NCBI RefSeq assembly: GCF_019823065.1
Contig: NZ_CP081966.1
Location: 4,867,501 to 4,931,500, forward strand
DNA from: Pseudomonas mosselii
GTDB lineage: Bacteria; Pseudomonadota; Gammaproteobacteria; Pseudomonadales; Pseudomonadaceae
Direction: 5' to 3'
Length of the DNA: 64,000 nt
The notes beneath the pieces were generated by a model. The model was not told the origin of the DNA. It saw only the letters and a list, made by a program, of their open reading frames with translations, and did not search any database. This document shows, piece after piece, positions 9,799 to 24,320 of this stretch. The position numbers were made by a program, and so were the translations under genes. Every line of letters begins with the position of its first letter. Positions within the stretch are counted from its first letter, which is position 1.

Positions 9799-10647
9799 TC
9801 AGACCCTGCCCAACGCCACCGCATGATGACGCAGGTGCTCATCGATGAAGCTGGCGATGAAGTAGTAGCTGTGGTCATAGCCCGGCTGCAGGCGCAGGGT
9901 CAGCGCATGACCACCCTTGCGCGCCGCCTGCTCCAGCGCCTGCGGCTTGAGCTGCTTCTCGAGGAAGTCATCGCGATCGCCCTGGTCCACCAGCAACGGC
10001 GGGCACTCCCCTGCCTCGGCCAGCAACACGCTGGCGTCCCACTCCCGCCAACGCGCACGGTCCTCCCCCAGGTAGCGGGAAAACGCCTTCTCGCCCCACG
10101 GGCAATCCATCGGATTGCTGATGGGCGAAAACGCCGACACCGAACGGTAGCGCCCTGGGTTGCGCAGGGCGCAGACCAGCGCGCCATGCCCACCCATGGA
10201 ATGGCCGCTGATGCTGCGCTGGTCCGACGCCGGGAAGTGCGCCTCGATCAGGGCCGGCAACTCCTCCACCACGTAGTCGTGCATCCGGTAATGCTGGGCC
10301 CAGGGCTGCTGGGTGGCATTGAGGTAGAACCCTGCGCCCAGGCCGAAGTCCCAGGCGCCGTCCGGGTCGCCCGGCACCTGCTCGCCACGCGGGCTGGTAT
10401 CCGGGGCAACGATGATCAGCCCGAGTTCCGCGGCCAGGCGCTGGGCACCGGCCTTCTGCATGAAGTTCTCGTCGGTGCAGGTCAGGCCGCTGAGCCAGTA
10501 CAATACCGGCAGCTTCTCGCCCTGCTCGGCCTGGGGCGGCAGGTACACGGCGAACACCATGTCGCAGCCGAGCACCTTGGAGCTGTGCCGGTAACGCTTG
10601 TGCCAGCCGCCGAAGCTTTTCTGGCAGGAGAGATTTTCCAGGGTCAT
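9799..10647 (-). CDS. fghA: S-formylglutathione hydrolase
   Basis: FghA hydrolyses S-formylglutathione to formate and glutathione, the last step of glutathione-dependent formaldehyde detoxification. The 282-residue alpha/beta hydrolase has its nucleophile Ser150 in [10 protein letters not shown], an Asp in DQGDRDDFL and a His in GYDHSYYF, together the catalytic triad. It follows frmA by 10 bases in the same direction, so the two form an operon ended by the hairpin at 9689-9716. Confidence 0.96.
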   Translation of the reverse strand: MTLENLSCQKSFGGWHKRYRHSSKVLGCDMVFAVYLPPQAEQGEKLPVLYWLSGLTCTDENFMQKAGAQRLAAELGLIIVAPDTSPRGEQVPGDPDGAWDFGLGAGFYLNATQQPWAQHYRMHDYVVEELPALIEAHFPASDQRSISGHSMGGHGALVCALRNPGRYRSVSAFSPISNPMDCPWGEKAFSRYLGEDRARWREWDASVLLAEAGECPPLLVDQGDRDDFLEKQLKPQALEQAARKGGHALTLRLQPGYDHSYYFIASFIDEHLRHHAVALGRV

Positions 10648-10657
10648 GGCGAGGCCC

Positions 10658-11815
<1,158 letters not shown>

Positions 11816-11878
11816 TCACCGCCTTTTGATGAATAATCCAGCCACTCACAAAACATTATTGCTACACAGGGATAATCC

Positions 11879-12847
11879 ATGAGCAGCCGCTGGGAAGGCA
11901 TCGACGAGTTCGTCGCGGTGGCCGAATCAGGTCAGTTCACCGCCGCCGCCGAACGACTTGGGGTGTCGTCCTCGCACATCAGCCGGCAGATCGCCCGCCT
12001 GGAGGAACGCCTGCAGACACGTTTGCTGTACCGCAGCACCCGGCGGGTGACCCTGAGCGAAGCCGGGCAGACCTTTCTCCAGCACTGCCAGCGCCTGCAG
12101 GACGGCCGCGAGGAGGCGCTGCGGGCCATGGGCGACCTGGCCAGCGAGCCCAAGGGCCTGCTGCGCATGACCTGCGCGGTGGCCTATGGCGAACGCTTCA
12201 TCGTGCCCTTGGTGACACGCTTCATGGCGCAGTACCCACAGTTGCGGGTCGAGGTGGAACTGAGCAACCGTACCCTCGACCTGCTGCACGAAGGCATGGA
12301 CCTGGCGATCCGCCTGGGACGGCTGCAGGATTCGCGGCTGGTGGCCACGCGCCTGGCGCCTCGGCGCATGTACCTGTGCGCGTCGCCGGCCTACCTGGAG
12401 CGCTATGGTCGACCGCACAGTCTGTCGGAGCTGGCGCGGCACAACTGCCTGGTGGGCAGTTCGGACCTGTGGGCGCTGCAGCAGGAGGGACGCGAGATCA
12501 GCCAGCGGGTGCAGGGCAACTGGCGCTGCAACAGCGGCCAGGCGGTGCTGGACGCGGCGCTGCAAGGCATGGGGCTGTGCCAGTTGCCGGACTACTACGT
12601 GCTCGAGCATTTGCACAGCGGCGCGCTGGTGTCGTTGCTGGAGGGCCATCAGCCGCCGAATACGGCGGTGTGGGCGTTGTATCCACAGCAACGGCATCTG
12701 TCGCCGAAGGTGCGCAGGTTGGTCGACTACCTGAAGGAAGGGTTGGCACAGTTGCCGGAGTATCGCACCACTCCCCCGCAGGCGCTCAGCGGCGCCCGGC
12801 CCAGCGCTGGCGCAGCCACTCCAGGTCTTCCGGACGGGTCACCTTGA
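11879..12847 (+). CDS. LysR-family transcriptional regulator
   Basis: The 322-residue protein has an N-terminal winged helix-turn-helix (about residues 5-62, with FTAAAERLGVSSSHISRQIARLE) and a C-terminal LysR-type substrate-binding domain. It diverges from frmA-fghA over a 108-bp gap, the usual arrangement for a LysR regulator and its target, but the inducer is unknown. The gene runs 62 bases past the ispD stop codon on the other strand, so the last ~20 residues (proline/alanine-rich) are encoded opposite the ispD 3' end. Family assignment is firm; the target is inferred. Confidence 0.93.
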   Translation: MSSRWEGIDEFVAVAESGQFTAAAERLGVSSSHISRQIARLEERLQTRLLYRSTRRVTLSEAGQTFLQHCQRLQDGREEALRAMGDLASEPKGLLRMTCAVAYGERFIVPLVTRFMAQYPQLRVEVELSNRTLDLLHEGMDLAIRLGRLQDSRLVATRLAPRRMYLCASPAYLERYGRPHSLSELARHNCLVGSSDLWALQQEGREISQRVQGNWRCNSGQAVLDAALQGMGLCQLPDYYVLEHLHSGALVSLLEGHQPPNTAVWALYPQQRHLSPKVRRLVDYLKEGLAQLPEYRTTPPQALSGARPSAGAATPGLPDGSP

Positions 12848-13493
12848 TGTTGTCGCTGCGCCCTTCGACCAGGCGCGGCGCATTACCGGCCCATTCGATG
12901 GCCGACGACTCGTCGGTGACCGCCACATCGGATACCAGGCACTCGGCCAGCGCCCGATGCAGCATGCCAAGGCGGAACATCTGCGGGGTGTACGCCTGCC
13001 AGACGGTGCTGCGATCGACCGTGGCCGCCACCCTGCCCTCGCCGTCGGCACGCTTGAGCGTGTCCCGGGCGGGAACGGCGAGCAATCCGCCGACGGGATC
13101 TTCAGCCAGGGCTGACAGCAATTTGTCCAGATCGCTGCGCGCCAGGTTCGGCCGCGCGGCGTCGTGCACCAGCACCCAGTCGTCATCCGATGCACCCTGT
13201 GCGTGCAGCAGCAACAGCGCATTGAGCACCGAATCGGCGCGCTCGCGACCGCCCGGGGCGCGCTGGATGCGTGGATCGCTGGCGCAGCGCAGGCCGGGCC
13301 AGTAAGGGTCTTGTTCGGCAATGCTGACCACCACGCCCTTGAGCATGGGATGGTCGAGGAAACAGTCGAGGCTGTGCTCGAGAATCGTCTGCCCGCCCAG
13401 TTGCAGGTACTGCTTGGGACGGTCGGCAGCCATGCGGGCACCAACGCCCGCGGCGGGAATCACGGCCCAGAAGGCCGGCAGTTCATGTGTCAT
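12786..13493 (-). CDS. ispD: 2-C-methyl-D-erythritol 4-phosphate cytidylyltransferase
   Basis: IspD transfers CMP from CTP to methylerythritol phosphate in the MEP pathway. The 235-residue protein carries the nucleotide-binding signature IPAAGVGARMAADRPKQYL near the N-terminus and VHDAARPN in the middle. Its start overlaps the ftsB stop by four bases, the ftsB-ispD pairing common in gammaproteobacteria. Its 3' end overlaps the convergent LysR gene by 62 bases. Confidence 0.97.
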   Translation of the reverse strand: MTHELPAFWAVIPAAGVGARMAADRPKQYLQLGGQTILEHSLDCFLDHPMLKGVVVSIAEQDPYWPGLRCASDPRIQRAPGGRERADSVLNALLLLHAQGASDDDWVLVHDAARPNLARSDLDKLLSALAEDPVGGLLAVPARDTLKRADGEGRVAATVDRSTVWQAYTPQMFRLGMLHRALAECLVSDVAVTDESSAIEWAGNAPRLVEGRSDNIKVTRPEDLEWLRQRWAGRR

Positions 13494-13771
13494 TTCTGCG
13501 GCAGCTGGTAGAGGGTTTCGCCCTCCTTGACCATCCCCAGTTCATGACGAGCCCGTTCTTCCACGGTCTCCATACCTTTCTTCAATTCCAGGACTTCAGC
13601 GTCGAGCACGCGATTGCGCTCCAGCAGGCGCTCGTTTTCCGCATGCTGGTCGGCGATCTGCTGCTTGAGTTCGGTCACTTGCGCCAGGCTGCCATTGCCT
13701 ACCCAAAGGCGATATTGCAGGCCGCCGAGCAGCAGGAGCAGGACGAGGAACAACCAATAGGGACTGCGCAT
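13490..13771 (-). CDS. ftsB: Cell division protein FtsB
   Basis: FtsB forms the FtsQLB complex of the divisome at the inner membrane. The 93-residue protein has one N-terminal membrane segment (about residues 5-22, LFLVLLLLLGGLQYRLWV) followed by a heptad-rich coiled coil (about 30-70) and a short conserved C-terminal tail with GMVKEGETLY. It sits between eno and ispD on the same strand and overlaps ispD by four bases. Confidence 0.95.
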   Translation of the reverse strand: MRSPYWLFLVLLLLLGGLQYRLWVGNGSLAQVTELKQQIADQHAENERLLERNRVLDAEVLELKKGMETVEERARHELGMVKEGETLYQLPQK

Positions 13772-13819
13772 GAAGATATCCAGGGTAAAAAAGGCCGCCG
13801 CAGCGAGCTTCCGATAGCA

Positions 13820-13845
13820 CGAAGCCTGGCCGAGGCCAGGCTTCG
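13820..13845 (-). other. Stem-loop between eno and ftsB
   Basis: An 11-bp perfect stem (13820-13830 with 13835-13845) with a 4-base loop lies in the 157-bp gap between eno and ftsB. No T-run follows on either strand, so it is not a clear terminator; a transcript-processing or partial-termination role is possible. Confidence 0.5.
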
Positions 13846-13928
13846 TCGACAGAAACCCGTGGAAACGACCGAACGATCAGTACGAACGTTCAGCCGGCCC
13901 CGGCTGCTGCCTTTTTACCATCTCTTGC

Positions 13929-15336
<1,408 letters not shown>

Positions 15337-15370
15337 TGGAACGGGCGGTACTTTACCCGAGAAACGAGCT

Positions 15371-17869
<2,499 letters not shown>

Positions 17870-18118
17870 TTAAGGCGGCATGGGCCGCCGGAGAAAGCGA
17901 AGGAAGGCCGAAGCCCCCGATCACCTGCGTCAATCACAGTGCATCTCGAAAAACTGCCGCGTCTGTACAGACCAGGGGTGTCCCCGGCATGGAGCTCGCT
18001 CGTCATTTTAAGAAATCAGCCCAGCAAAAAACTGCTTGGTAATCGGCAACCTCTGTGATTTTGCGCAACCCACAGAAGCTGTATCAAGAAGGGAGGGTAG
18101 TCTACCCGAATGTACCCT

Positions 18119-19402
18119 TCAGCTCAAACCTTGCACGTTCGTCGGCGGCTGCCAGTGCAACTGACAATCCGCCTGCGCCAGCTCGGGCAGGTTGGCCACC
18201 GCGAGCAATTGCTCGCCGCGATACAGCAGCGGCAGTCGCGGGCGCACGAAGTGCGGGACCTGCAGCTCGTTGAGCAGGCGCTTGAGATCGCGCCGACCGC
18301 GACCAGGCAGTTGCATGATCTCGCCGCCCTGGCGGTAGCGGATGTGCAGGCCTTCACCCAACGGGGCCGACATCAGGCGGACACTGCCATTACCCGGCAG
18401 GCGCAACGGTTGCCCGCTGTCCAGCCAGGGGTAATTACCCGACACCGCAGCCAGCCAAACGCCATTTAGCCACCAGATACGTCCATGGCTGCGGTGTAGT
18501 TCGCCATCGGTCAGGCGCCAGACCGGGCAGGCATCGGCCGCCGCGTCGCGCAGATCGTTCCAACCGGCCCAGTGGCGGCTGTCGGGCAGGCGGGTGCGCT
18601 GGCTGAGCCAGAACTGCAGGGCATTGCGCTGGCGCGCTGGGGACATCGCGGCGAGCACCTCGAGGCTGAGCGAATACAGCTCCAGCCAGGGCAGCGGCGC
18701 ATTGTCGCAGGCGATCGCCAGGTCGCTGGCGGCCAGTTCGTCCAGCAGGCCCATCGCCTCGCCCAGGTGTTCGGCACTGCGTGCCAGATTGGCTTCGGCC
18801 TGTGGCCAGCGCTGGCGCAGGATTGGGAAGACCTCGCCGCGCAGGAAGTTGCGGGCAAAGGCTGTATCGCTATTGGAAGGGTCGTCGACCCATACCAGCC
18901 CGTGCATGTCGGCGTAGGTCTGCAGTTGCTGGCGCGACAGCCCCAGCAATGGGCGCACCAGGCTGCCCTGCCCTAGCGGCCGCTGTTGCGGCATGGCGGA
19001 CAAGCCACGCAGGCCGGCGCCGCGCAGCAAGCGAAACAGCAGGGTCTCGGCCTGATCGTCACGGTGCTGGCCGGTGAACAGCACTTCGCCTAGGCCCAGC
19101 CGTTTTTCGAAGGCGTCGTAGCGGGCGTTGCGGGCCGCCTGTTCGAGGCTGGCACCGGGGGCAACCTGGACAGGAAGCACATCGAGTTCGACACCCAGTG
19201 CAGCACACACCGCTCGGCAGTGATCGGGCCAGGCATCGGCGGCGGCTTGCAGGCCGTGATGGACATGGATGGCGCGCAGAGGGGGCGCGGGGTGGTTGCG
19301 GGTGTAGTCGGCGAGCTGGTGCAGGAGGACGGTGGAGTCCAGGCCACCGGAGAAGGCGACGTACCAGGCGGGGGCGTTGAGCCAGGGGGTGAGGTTGAGC
19401 AT
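18119..19402 (-). CDS. tilS: tRNA(Ile)-lysidine synthase
   Basis: TilS modifies cytidine 34 of tRNA-Ile(CAU) to lysidine with ATP and lysine, changing its codon reading from AUG to AUA. The 427-residue protein has the PP-loop motif SGGLDS at residues 18-23, followed by the TilS substrate-binding and C-terminal domains. The ATG at 19402 has a GTGAGG ribosome-binding site; the in-frame extension to 19474 is only a translation of the repeat at 19418-19555. It follows accA, as in many gammaproteobacteria. Confidence 0.95.
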   Translation of the reverse strand: MLNLTPWLNAPAWYVAFSGGLDSTVLLHQLADYTRNHPAPPLRAIHVHHGLQAAADAWPDHCRAVCAALGVELDVLPVQVAPGASLEQAARNARYDAFEKRLGLGEVLFTGQHRDDQAETLLFRLLRGAGLRGLSAMPQQRPLGQGSLVRPLLGLSRQQLQTYADMHGLVWVDDPSNSDTAFARNFLRGEVFPILRQRWPQAEANLARSAEHLGEAMGLLDELAASDLAIACDNAPLPWLELYSLSLEVLAAMSPARQRNALQFWLSQRTRLPDSRHWAGWNDLRDAAADACPVWRLTDGELHRSHGRIWWLNGVWLAAVSGNYPWLDSGQPLRLPGNGSVRLMSAPLGEGLHIRYRQGGEIMQLPGRGRRDLKRLLNELQVPHFVRPRLPLLYRGEQLLAVANLPELAQADCQLHWQPPTNVQGLS

Positions 19403-19417
19403 CAGGGCCTCACAGGA

Positions 19418-19555
19418 CTTGAGATCGCCGGGGGCGCCTTGCGCCCCTTTCGCGACACAAGGCCGCTCCCACAAGATGGCGTCAGTTTCGAATACTGCGC
19501 AATCCTGTGGGAGCGGCCTTGTGTCGCGAAAGGGCCGCGAAGCGGCCCCCCGGAA
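19418..19555. repeat. Composite palindromic repeat, copy 1 (REPIN-like)
   Basis: Two arms of 28 bases (19446-19473 and 19506-19533) are perfect inverted repeats around a 32-base centre. Each arm is flanked by a small hairpin (GGGCGC-CTT-GCGCCC on the left, GGCCGC-GAA-GCGGCC on the right). A near-identical unit lies at 53587-53723; the arms and flanks match and the centres differ. It sits between accA and tilS. The structure resembles paired REP elements (REPINs). Confidence 0.85.
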
Positions 19556-19559
19556 TCCA

Positions 19560-20507
19560 TCAGAGGCCGTAGCTCATCAGGCGATCGTAACGGCGCTTGA
19601 GCAGCGCGTCGTTGTCGAGCTTGCCGAGCATGTCCAGCTGTTCGATCAGATCGGCGCGAACATTGGCCGCCATCTTCGCCGGATCGCGGTGGGCGCCGCC
19701 CAGCGGCTCGGGGATGACCTTGTCGACGATGTTCAGGCTCTTCAGGCGCTCGGCGGTCACGCCCATGGCCTCGGCGGCATCGGCCGCGCGGTCGGCGGTC
19801 TTCCACAGGATCGAGGCGCAACCTTCCGGCGAGATCACCGAGTAGGTGGAGTACTGCAGCATGTTCAGCTGGTCGCACACGCCGATGGCCAGTGCGCCGC
19901 CGGAACCACCCTCACCAATCACGGTGGCGATGATCGGCGTCTTCAGGCGCGCCATCACGCGCAGGTTCCAGGCAATGGCCTCGCTCTGGTTGCGCTCTTC
20001 GGCGTCGATGCCCGGGTAGGCACCCGGGGTGTCGATGAAGGTCAGGATCGGCATCTTGAAACGCTCAGCCATTTCCATCAGGCGACAGGCCTTGCGGTAG
20101 CCTTCAGGGCGCGGCATGCCGAAGTTGCGGCGTACCTTTTCGCGCACCTCACGGCCCTTCTGGTGACCGATGACCATGACCGGCTTGTCGTTCAGGCGCG
20201 CGGTGCCACCGACGATCGCGGCGTCGTCGGCAAAGTGACGGTCGCCGTGCAGCTCCTCGAACTCGGTGAAGATGTGGTCGATGTAATCAAGGGTGTACGG
20301 GCGGCGCGGGTGACGGGCCAGACGGGCGATCTGCCAGCTGGTCAGGTTGCCGAAGATGCTCTCGGTCAGGGTGCTGCTCTTGTCCTGCAGACGGGCAATT
20401 TCATCGCTGATGTTCAGCGAGTTGTCGTTGCCCACCAGGCGCAGCTCTTCGATCTTGGCTTGCAGGTCGGCAATCGGCTGTTCGAAATCGAGGAAATTCG
20501 GGTTCAT
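19560..20507 (-). CDS. accA: Acetyl-CoA carboxylase carboxyltransferase subunit alpha
   Basis: AccA with AccD transfers the carboxyl group from biotin to acetyl-CoA, giving malonyl-CoA for fatty acid synthesis. The 315-residue protein begins [16 protein letters not shown] and holds the carboxyltransferase blocks [20 protein letters not shown] and [12 protein letters not shown]. It follows dnaE in the same direction, an order widely conserved in gammaproteobacteria. Confidence 0.98.
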   Translation of the reverse strand: MNPNFLDFEQPIADLQAKIEELRLVGNDNSLNISDEIARLQDKSSTLTESIFGNLTSWQIARLARHPRRPYTLDYIDHIFTEFEELHGDRHFADDAAIVGGTARLNDKPVMVIGHQKGREVREKVRRNFGMPRPEGYRKACRLMEMAERFKMPILTFIDTPGAYPGIDAEERNQSEAIAWNLRVMARLKTPIIATVIGEGGSGGALAIGVCDQLNMLQYSTYSVISPEGCASILWKTADRAADAAEAMGVTAERLKSLNIVDKVIPEPLGGAHRDPAKMAANVRADLIEQLDMLGKLDNDALLKRRYDRLMSYGL

Positions 20508-20612
20508 AGGCTTCCGTCTTGGGTCTACGGCCAGGCGGCCGGCCGGTTGATCCGTTTGGCGCCCTACCTTAAGGGATCAGGCGCATAAAGGTCGAGATTA
20601 AAATGCGTCGTT

Positions 20613-23600
20613 TCAACGGTATTGCAGGAAGACGTTCTCACGCCCGAACTGGTCACGCAGTGCCTGAATCAGCCCATCGGCCGGGTCGATCGACCACTGG
20701 TCGCCAAACTGCAGCATGGCCTTGGCGTCGCTGCCGGTGTACTCCAGGGTGATCGGGCAACCACCACGGTGCCGGGTGATCAGCTCGCCCAGCCATTTCA
20801 GACGATCGCCCTTGAGCGCGTCGTGACCAACCTTCAGGCGCAGGCTCTCGGCCAGCTTGGTCCGGGCATCCTCCATGGTCATCACTGTCTTGACCCGCAG
20901 GCGCAGGCCGCCGGAGAAGTCGTCGTTGCTCACCTCCCCCTCCACCACCACCATGGCGTCGGTCTGCAGCAGGGCCTGGGCGCCCATGAAGGCATCGGCG
21001 AACAGCGAGGCCTCGATGCGCCCGGAACGGTCATCCAGGGTGACGAAGCCCATCTTGTCACCCTTTTTGTTCTTCATCACCCGCAGGGCAATGATCATGC
21101 CGGCGATGGTCTGGGTGTCGCGGGCCGGTTTGAGGTCGACGATGCGCTGGCGGGCGAAGCGGCGGATCTCGGTCTCGTATTCGTCGATCGGGTGGCCGGT
21201 CAGGTACAGGCCAAGGGTGTCCTTTTCACCCTTGAGGCGTTCCTTGAGCGTCAGCTCGCGCACCTTGCGGTGGTTGGCGTAGACGTCGACATCCGCCTCG
21301 TCGAACATGCCGCCGAACAGGTCGACGTGGCCACTGTCCGCAGTATGGGCGGCCTGCTCGGCAGCCTTGACTGCCTCGCCCAGCGCCGACAGCAAGGTTG
21401 CACGGTTGATGTCGATGTTGGCCTGATAGGCCTTGATCTCGTCATGGAAATGCGGCCCCAGGCGGTCCAGCGCACCACTGCGGATCAGCGCGTCGAGGGT
21501 CCGCTTGTTGACCCGCTTGAGGTCGATACGCTCGCAGAAGTCGAACAGGTCCTTGAACGGGCCGCCCTGGGCGCGGGCCTCGACGATTGCCTCCACCGGC
21601 CCCTCGCCGACGCCCTTGATCGCGCCCAGGCCATAGACGATGCGGCCATCGTTGTTGACGGTGAACTTGAAGTCCGAGAAGTTCACGTCCGGCGCGTCCA
21701 GGCGCAGCTTCATGCTGCGCACTTCCTCGACCAGCACCACCACCTTGTCGGTGTTGTGCATATCCGCCGACAGCACCGCGGCCATGAACGGCGCCGGGTA
21801 GTGGGTTTTCAGCCAGGCGGTCTGGTAGGACACCAGGCCGTAGGCGGCGGAGTGGGATTTGTTGAAGCCGTAGCCGGCGAATTTCTCTACCAGGTCGAAA
21901 ATGTTACCGGCCAGGTCCGCATCGATGTTGTTGGCCACGCAGCCTTCGATAAAACCACCGCGCTGCTTGGCCATTTCCTCGGGCTTTTTCTTACCCATGG
22001 CCCGGCGCAGCATGTCGGCGCCACCGAGGGTGTAGCCGGCCATCACCTGGGCGATCTGCATCACCTGTTCCTGGTACAGGATGATGCCGTAGGTAGGCGC
22101 GAGTACCGGTTTCAGACCTTCGTACTGGTAGTCGGAGTGCGGGTAGGCCAGTTCCGCCCGGCCGTGCTTGCGGTTGATGAAGTCGTCCACCATGCCCGAT
22201 TGCAACGGGCCCGGACGGAACAGCGCCACCAGTGCGATGAGGTCTTCCAGGCAGTCGGGCTTGAGCTTCTTGATCAGCTCCTTCATGCCCCGGGATTCGA
22301 GCTGGAACACCGCCGTGGTTTCGGCTTTCTGCAGCAGCTCGTAAGTCTTGCGGTCGTCCAGCGGGATGAAGTCGATGTTGACGTCGGGCAGGTTCTTCTT
22401 GGCCTGCTCGCGGTTGATGATCTCCATCGCCCACTTGATGATGGTCAGGGTCCGCAGGCCGAGGAAGTCGAACTTCACCAGGCCCGCAGCCTCGACGTCG
22501 TCCTTGTCGAACTGGGTCACCAGGCCGCCGCCCTCTTCGTCACAGGCAATCGGTGAGAAGTCAGTGAGCTTGGTCGGCGCGATCACCACGCCACCGGCGT
22601 GCTTGCCGGTACCGCGGGTGACACCTTCGAGCTTGAGCGCCATGTCCCAGATCTCGCGGGCATCCTCGTCACCCTTGAGGAAGTCGCGCAGGATCTCTTC
22701 CTGCTCGTAGGCCTTCTCCAGGGTCATGCCCACTTCGAACGGGATCATCTTCGACAGGCGGTCGGCCAGGCCGTAGGACTTGCCTTGCACCCGCGCCACG
22801 TCGCGCACCACCGCCTTGGCGGCCATGGTGCCGAAGGTGATGATCTGGCTCACCGCGTTGCGGCCGTAGGCTTCGGCCACGTAGTCGATCACCCGGTCAC
22901 GGCCATCCATGCAGAAGTCGACGTCGAAGTCAGGCATGGAAATACGTTCAGGGTTCAGGAAGCGCTCGAACAGCAGGTCATAGGCCAGCGGGTCGAGGTC
23001 GGTGATCTTCAGTACATAGGCCACCAGGGAGCCGGCCCCCGAGCCCCGGCCCGGGCCAACCGGCACGTCGTTGTTCTTCGCCCACTTGATGAAGTCCATA
23101 ACGATCAGGAAGTAACCGGGGAAGCCCATCTGAATGATGATGTCCAGCTCGAACTTCAGGCGGTCCAGGTAGACCTGGCGCTTCTCTTCGTAATTGGGCG
23201 TGGTCTCTTTCGGCCAAAGCACCGCCAGGCGCTCCTCCAGGCCTTCGTGGGAGACGTGACGCAGGTAGTCGTCGATGCCCATGCCGTTGGGCGTCGGGAA
23301 ATCGGGGAGGAAGTATTTGCCCAGCTGCACGGTGATGTTGCAGCGCTTGGCGATCTCCACGGTGTTGGCGATGGCGTCCGGCAGGTCGCTGAACAGCTCG
23401 GCCATCTCTTCGGACGACTTGAGGTACTGCTGGTCACTGTAGCCGCGCGGGCGGCGCGGGTCGTCGAGGGTCCAGCCCTCGCCAATGCACACGCGGGTCT
23501 CGTGGGCGTCGAAATCCGACTGTTTGATGAAGCGCACGTCGTTGGTCGCCACCAGCGGGGCGCCGAGCTTGTCGGCCAGGGCCACGGCGGCGTGCACGTA

Positions 23601-24137
23601 CTCTTCGTCACCGGCGCGATTGGTACGCTGCAACTCGACATAGAAGCGGTCCGGGAACATGCCCATCCAGTCGCCGAGCAGGGCTTCGGCTTCGTCCTGG
23701 CGACCGGCCATCAGGGCCACGCCAATATCGCCTTCCTTGCCTGCCGACAGGGCGATCAGCCCCTCGCTGGCTGGGGCGATCCAGTCGCGCTGGATGATCA
23801 CCAGGCCGTTGCGCTGGCCGTCGGTCCAGCCTCGGGAGATCAGCTCGGTGAGGTTGCGATAGCCCTTGGGATCCATGGCCAGGAAGCAGATGCGCGACAG
23901 CGGCGCCTCGGAATCGGCCCCGGCCAGCCACAGGTCGGCGCCGCAGATCGGCTTGATGCCAGCGCCCATGGCGGTCTTGTAGAACTTCACCAGCGAGCAC
24001 ATGTTGCTCTGGTCGGTAATTGCCACCGCCGGCATGTTCATCCCGGCCAGGGCCTTGGCCAGCGGCTTGATCCGCACCAGGCCGTCGACCAGGGAGAATT
24101 CGGAGTGCACGCGAAGGTGAACGAAGGAGACCGACAT
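20613..24137 (-). CDS. dnaE: DNA polymerase III subunit alpha
   Basis: DnaE is the replicative polymerase catalytic subunit. The 1174-residue protein has an N-terminal PHP domain (from HLRVHSEFSLVDG), the polymerase palm with catalytic Asp403 and Asp405 in MPDFDVDFCMDGRD, a helix-hairpin-helix region and a C-terminal OB fold (IAGMIIALRVMKNKKGDKMGF, about residue 1000). It is preceded by rnhB and followed by accA on the same strand, but the 183-bp gap to rnhB contains a REP pair. Confidence 0.98.
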   Translation of the reverse strand: MSVSFVHLRVHSEFSLVDGLVRIKPLAKALAGMNMPAVAITDQSNMCSLVKFYKTAMGAGIKPICGADLWLAGADSEAPLSRICFLAMDPKGYRNLTELISRGWTDGQRNGLVIIQRDWIAPASEGLIALSAGKEGDIGVALMAGRQDEAEALLGDWMGMFPDRFYVELQRTNRAGDEEYVHAAVALADKLGAPLVATNDVRFIKQSDFDAHETRVCIGEGWTLDDPRRPRGYSDQQYLKSSEEMAELFSDLPDAIANTVEIAKRCNITVQLGKYFLPDFPTPNGMGIDDYLRHVSHEGLEERLAVLWPKETTPNYEEKRQVYLDRLKFELDIIIQMGFPGYFLIVMDFIKWAKNNDVPVGPGRGSGAGSLVAYVLKITDLDPLAYDLLFERFLNPERISMPDFDVDFCMDGRDRVIDYVAEAYGRNAVSQIITFGTMAAKAVVRDVARVQGKSYGLADRLSKMIPFEVGMTLEKAYEQEEILRDFLKGDEDAREIWDMALKLEGVTRGTGKHAGGVVIAPTKLTDFSPIACDEEGGGLVTQFDKDDVEAAGLVKFDFLGLRTLTIIKWAMEIINREQAKKNLPDVNIDFIPLDDRKTYELLQKAETTAVFQLESRGMKELIKKLKPDCLEDLIALVALFRPGPLQSGMVDDFINRKHGRAELAYPHSDYQYEGLKPVLAPTYGIILYQEQVMQIAQVMAGYTLGGADMLRRAMGKKKPEEMAKQRGGFIEGCVANNIDADLAGNIFDLVEKFAGYGFNKSHSAAYGLVSYQTAWLKTHYPAPFMAAVLSADMHNTDKVVVLVEEVRSMKLRLDAPDVNFSDFKFTVNNDGRIVYGLGAIKGVGEGPVEAIVEARAQGGPFKDLFDFCERIDLKRVNKRTLDALIRSGALDRLGPHFHDEIKAYQANIDINRATLLSALGEAVKAAEQAAHTADSGHVDLFGGMFDEADVDVYANHRKVRELTLKERLKGEKDTLGLYLTGHPIDEYETEIRRFARQRIVDLKPARDTQTIAGMIIALRVMKNKKGDKMGFVTLDDRSGRIEASLFADAFMGAQALLQTDAMVVVEGEVSNDDFSGGLRLRVKTVMTMEDARTKLAESLRLKVGHDALKGDRLKWLGELITRHRGGCPITLEYTGSDAKAMLQFGDQWSIDPADGLIQALRDQFGRENVFLQYR

Positions 24138-24233
24138 GGAGGATCCTGTAGCAGTGCTGAACGACGAGGGCGGGATTGTAGCGTATTGCTCTTCGCTTGC
24201 CTCGCCTGGAGGTCAGCGGTTGGTTGCAGAATG

Positions 24234-24309
24234 CATCGCGGGGCAAGCCCGCTCCCACGCAGCCGATTCCAGTGCAGGCTTGGCGTGGGAGCGGGCTTGC
24301 CCCGCGATG
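24234..24309. repeat. REP pair (REPIN) upstream of dnaE
   Basis: Two 27-base arms (24234-24260 and 24283-24309) form a perfect inverted repeat around a 22-base spacer. The arm core GCAAGCCCGCTCCCAC is the P. putida REP consensus. The unit lies between the rnhB stop and the dnaE start and could form a long hairpin in the mRNA. Confidence 0.88.
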
Positions 24310-24320
24310 AGTGGCGCCGA

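Noticed and set aside
19403..19474. N-terminal extension of tilS beginning MWERPCVAKG
   Set aside because: These residues are a translation of the composite repeat, and similar residues appear from the copy at 53587-53723. The ATG at 19402 has a ribosome-binding site and the family N-terminus.
20622..22556. 644-codon plus-strand open frame, with a second one at 22599-25058
   Set aside because: Both are shadows of dnaE and its neighbours.
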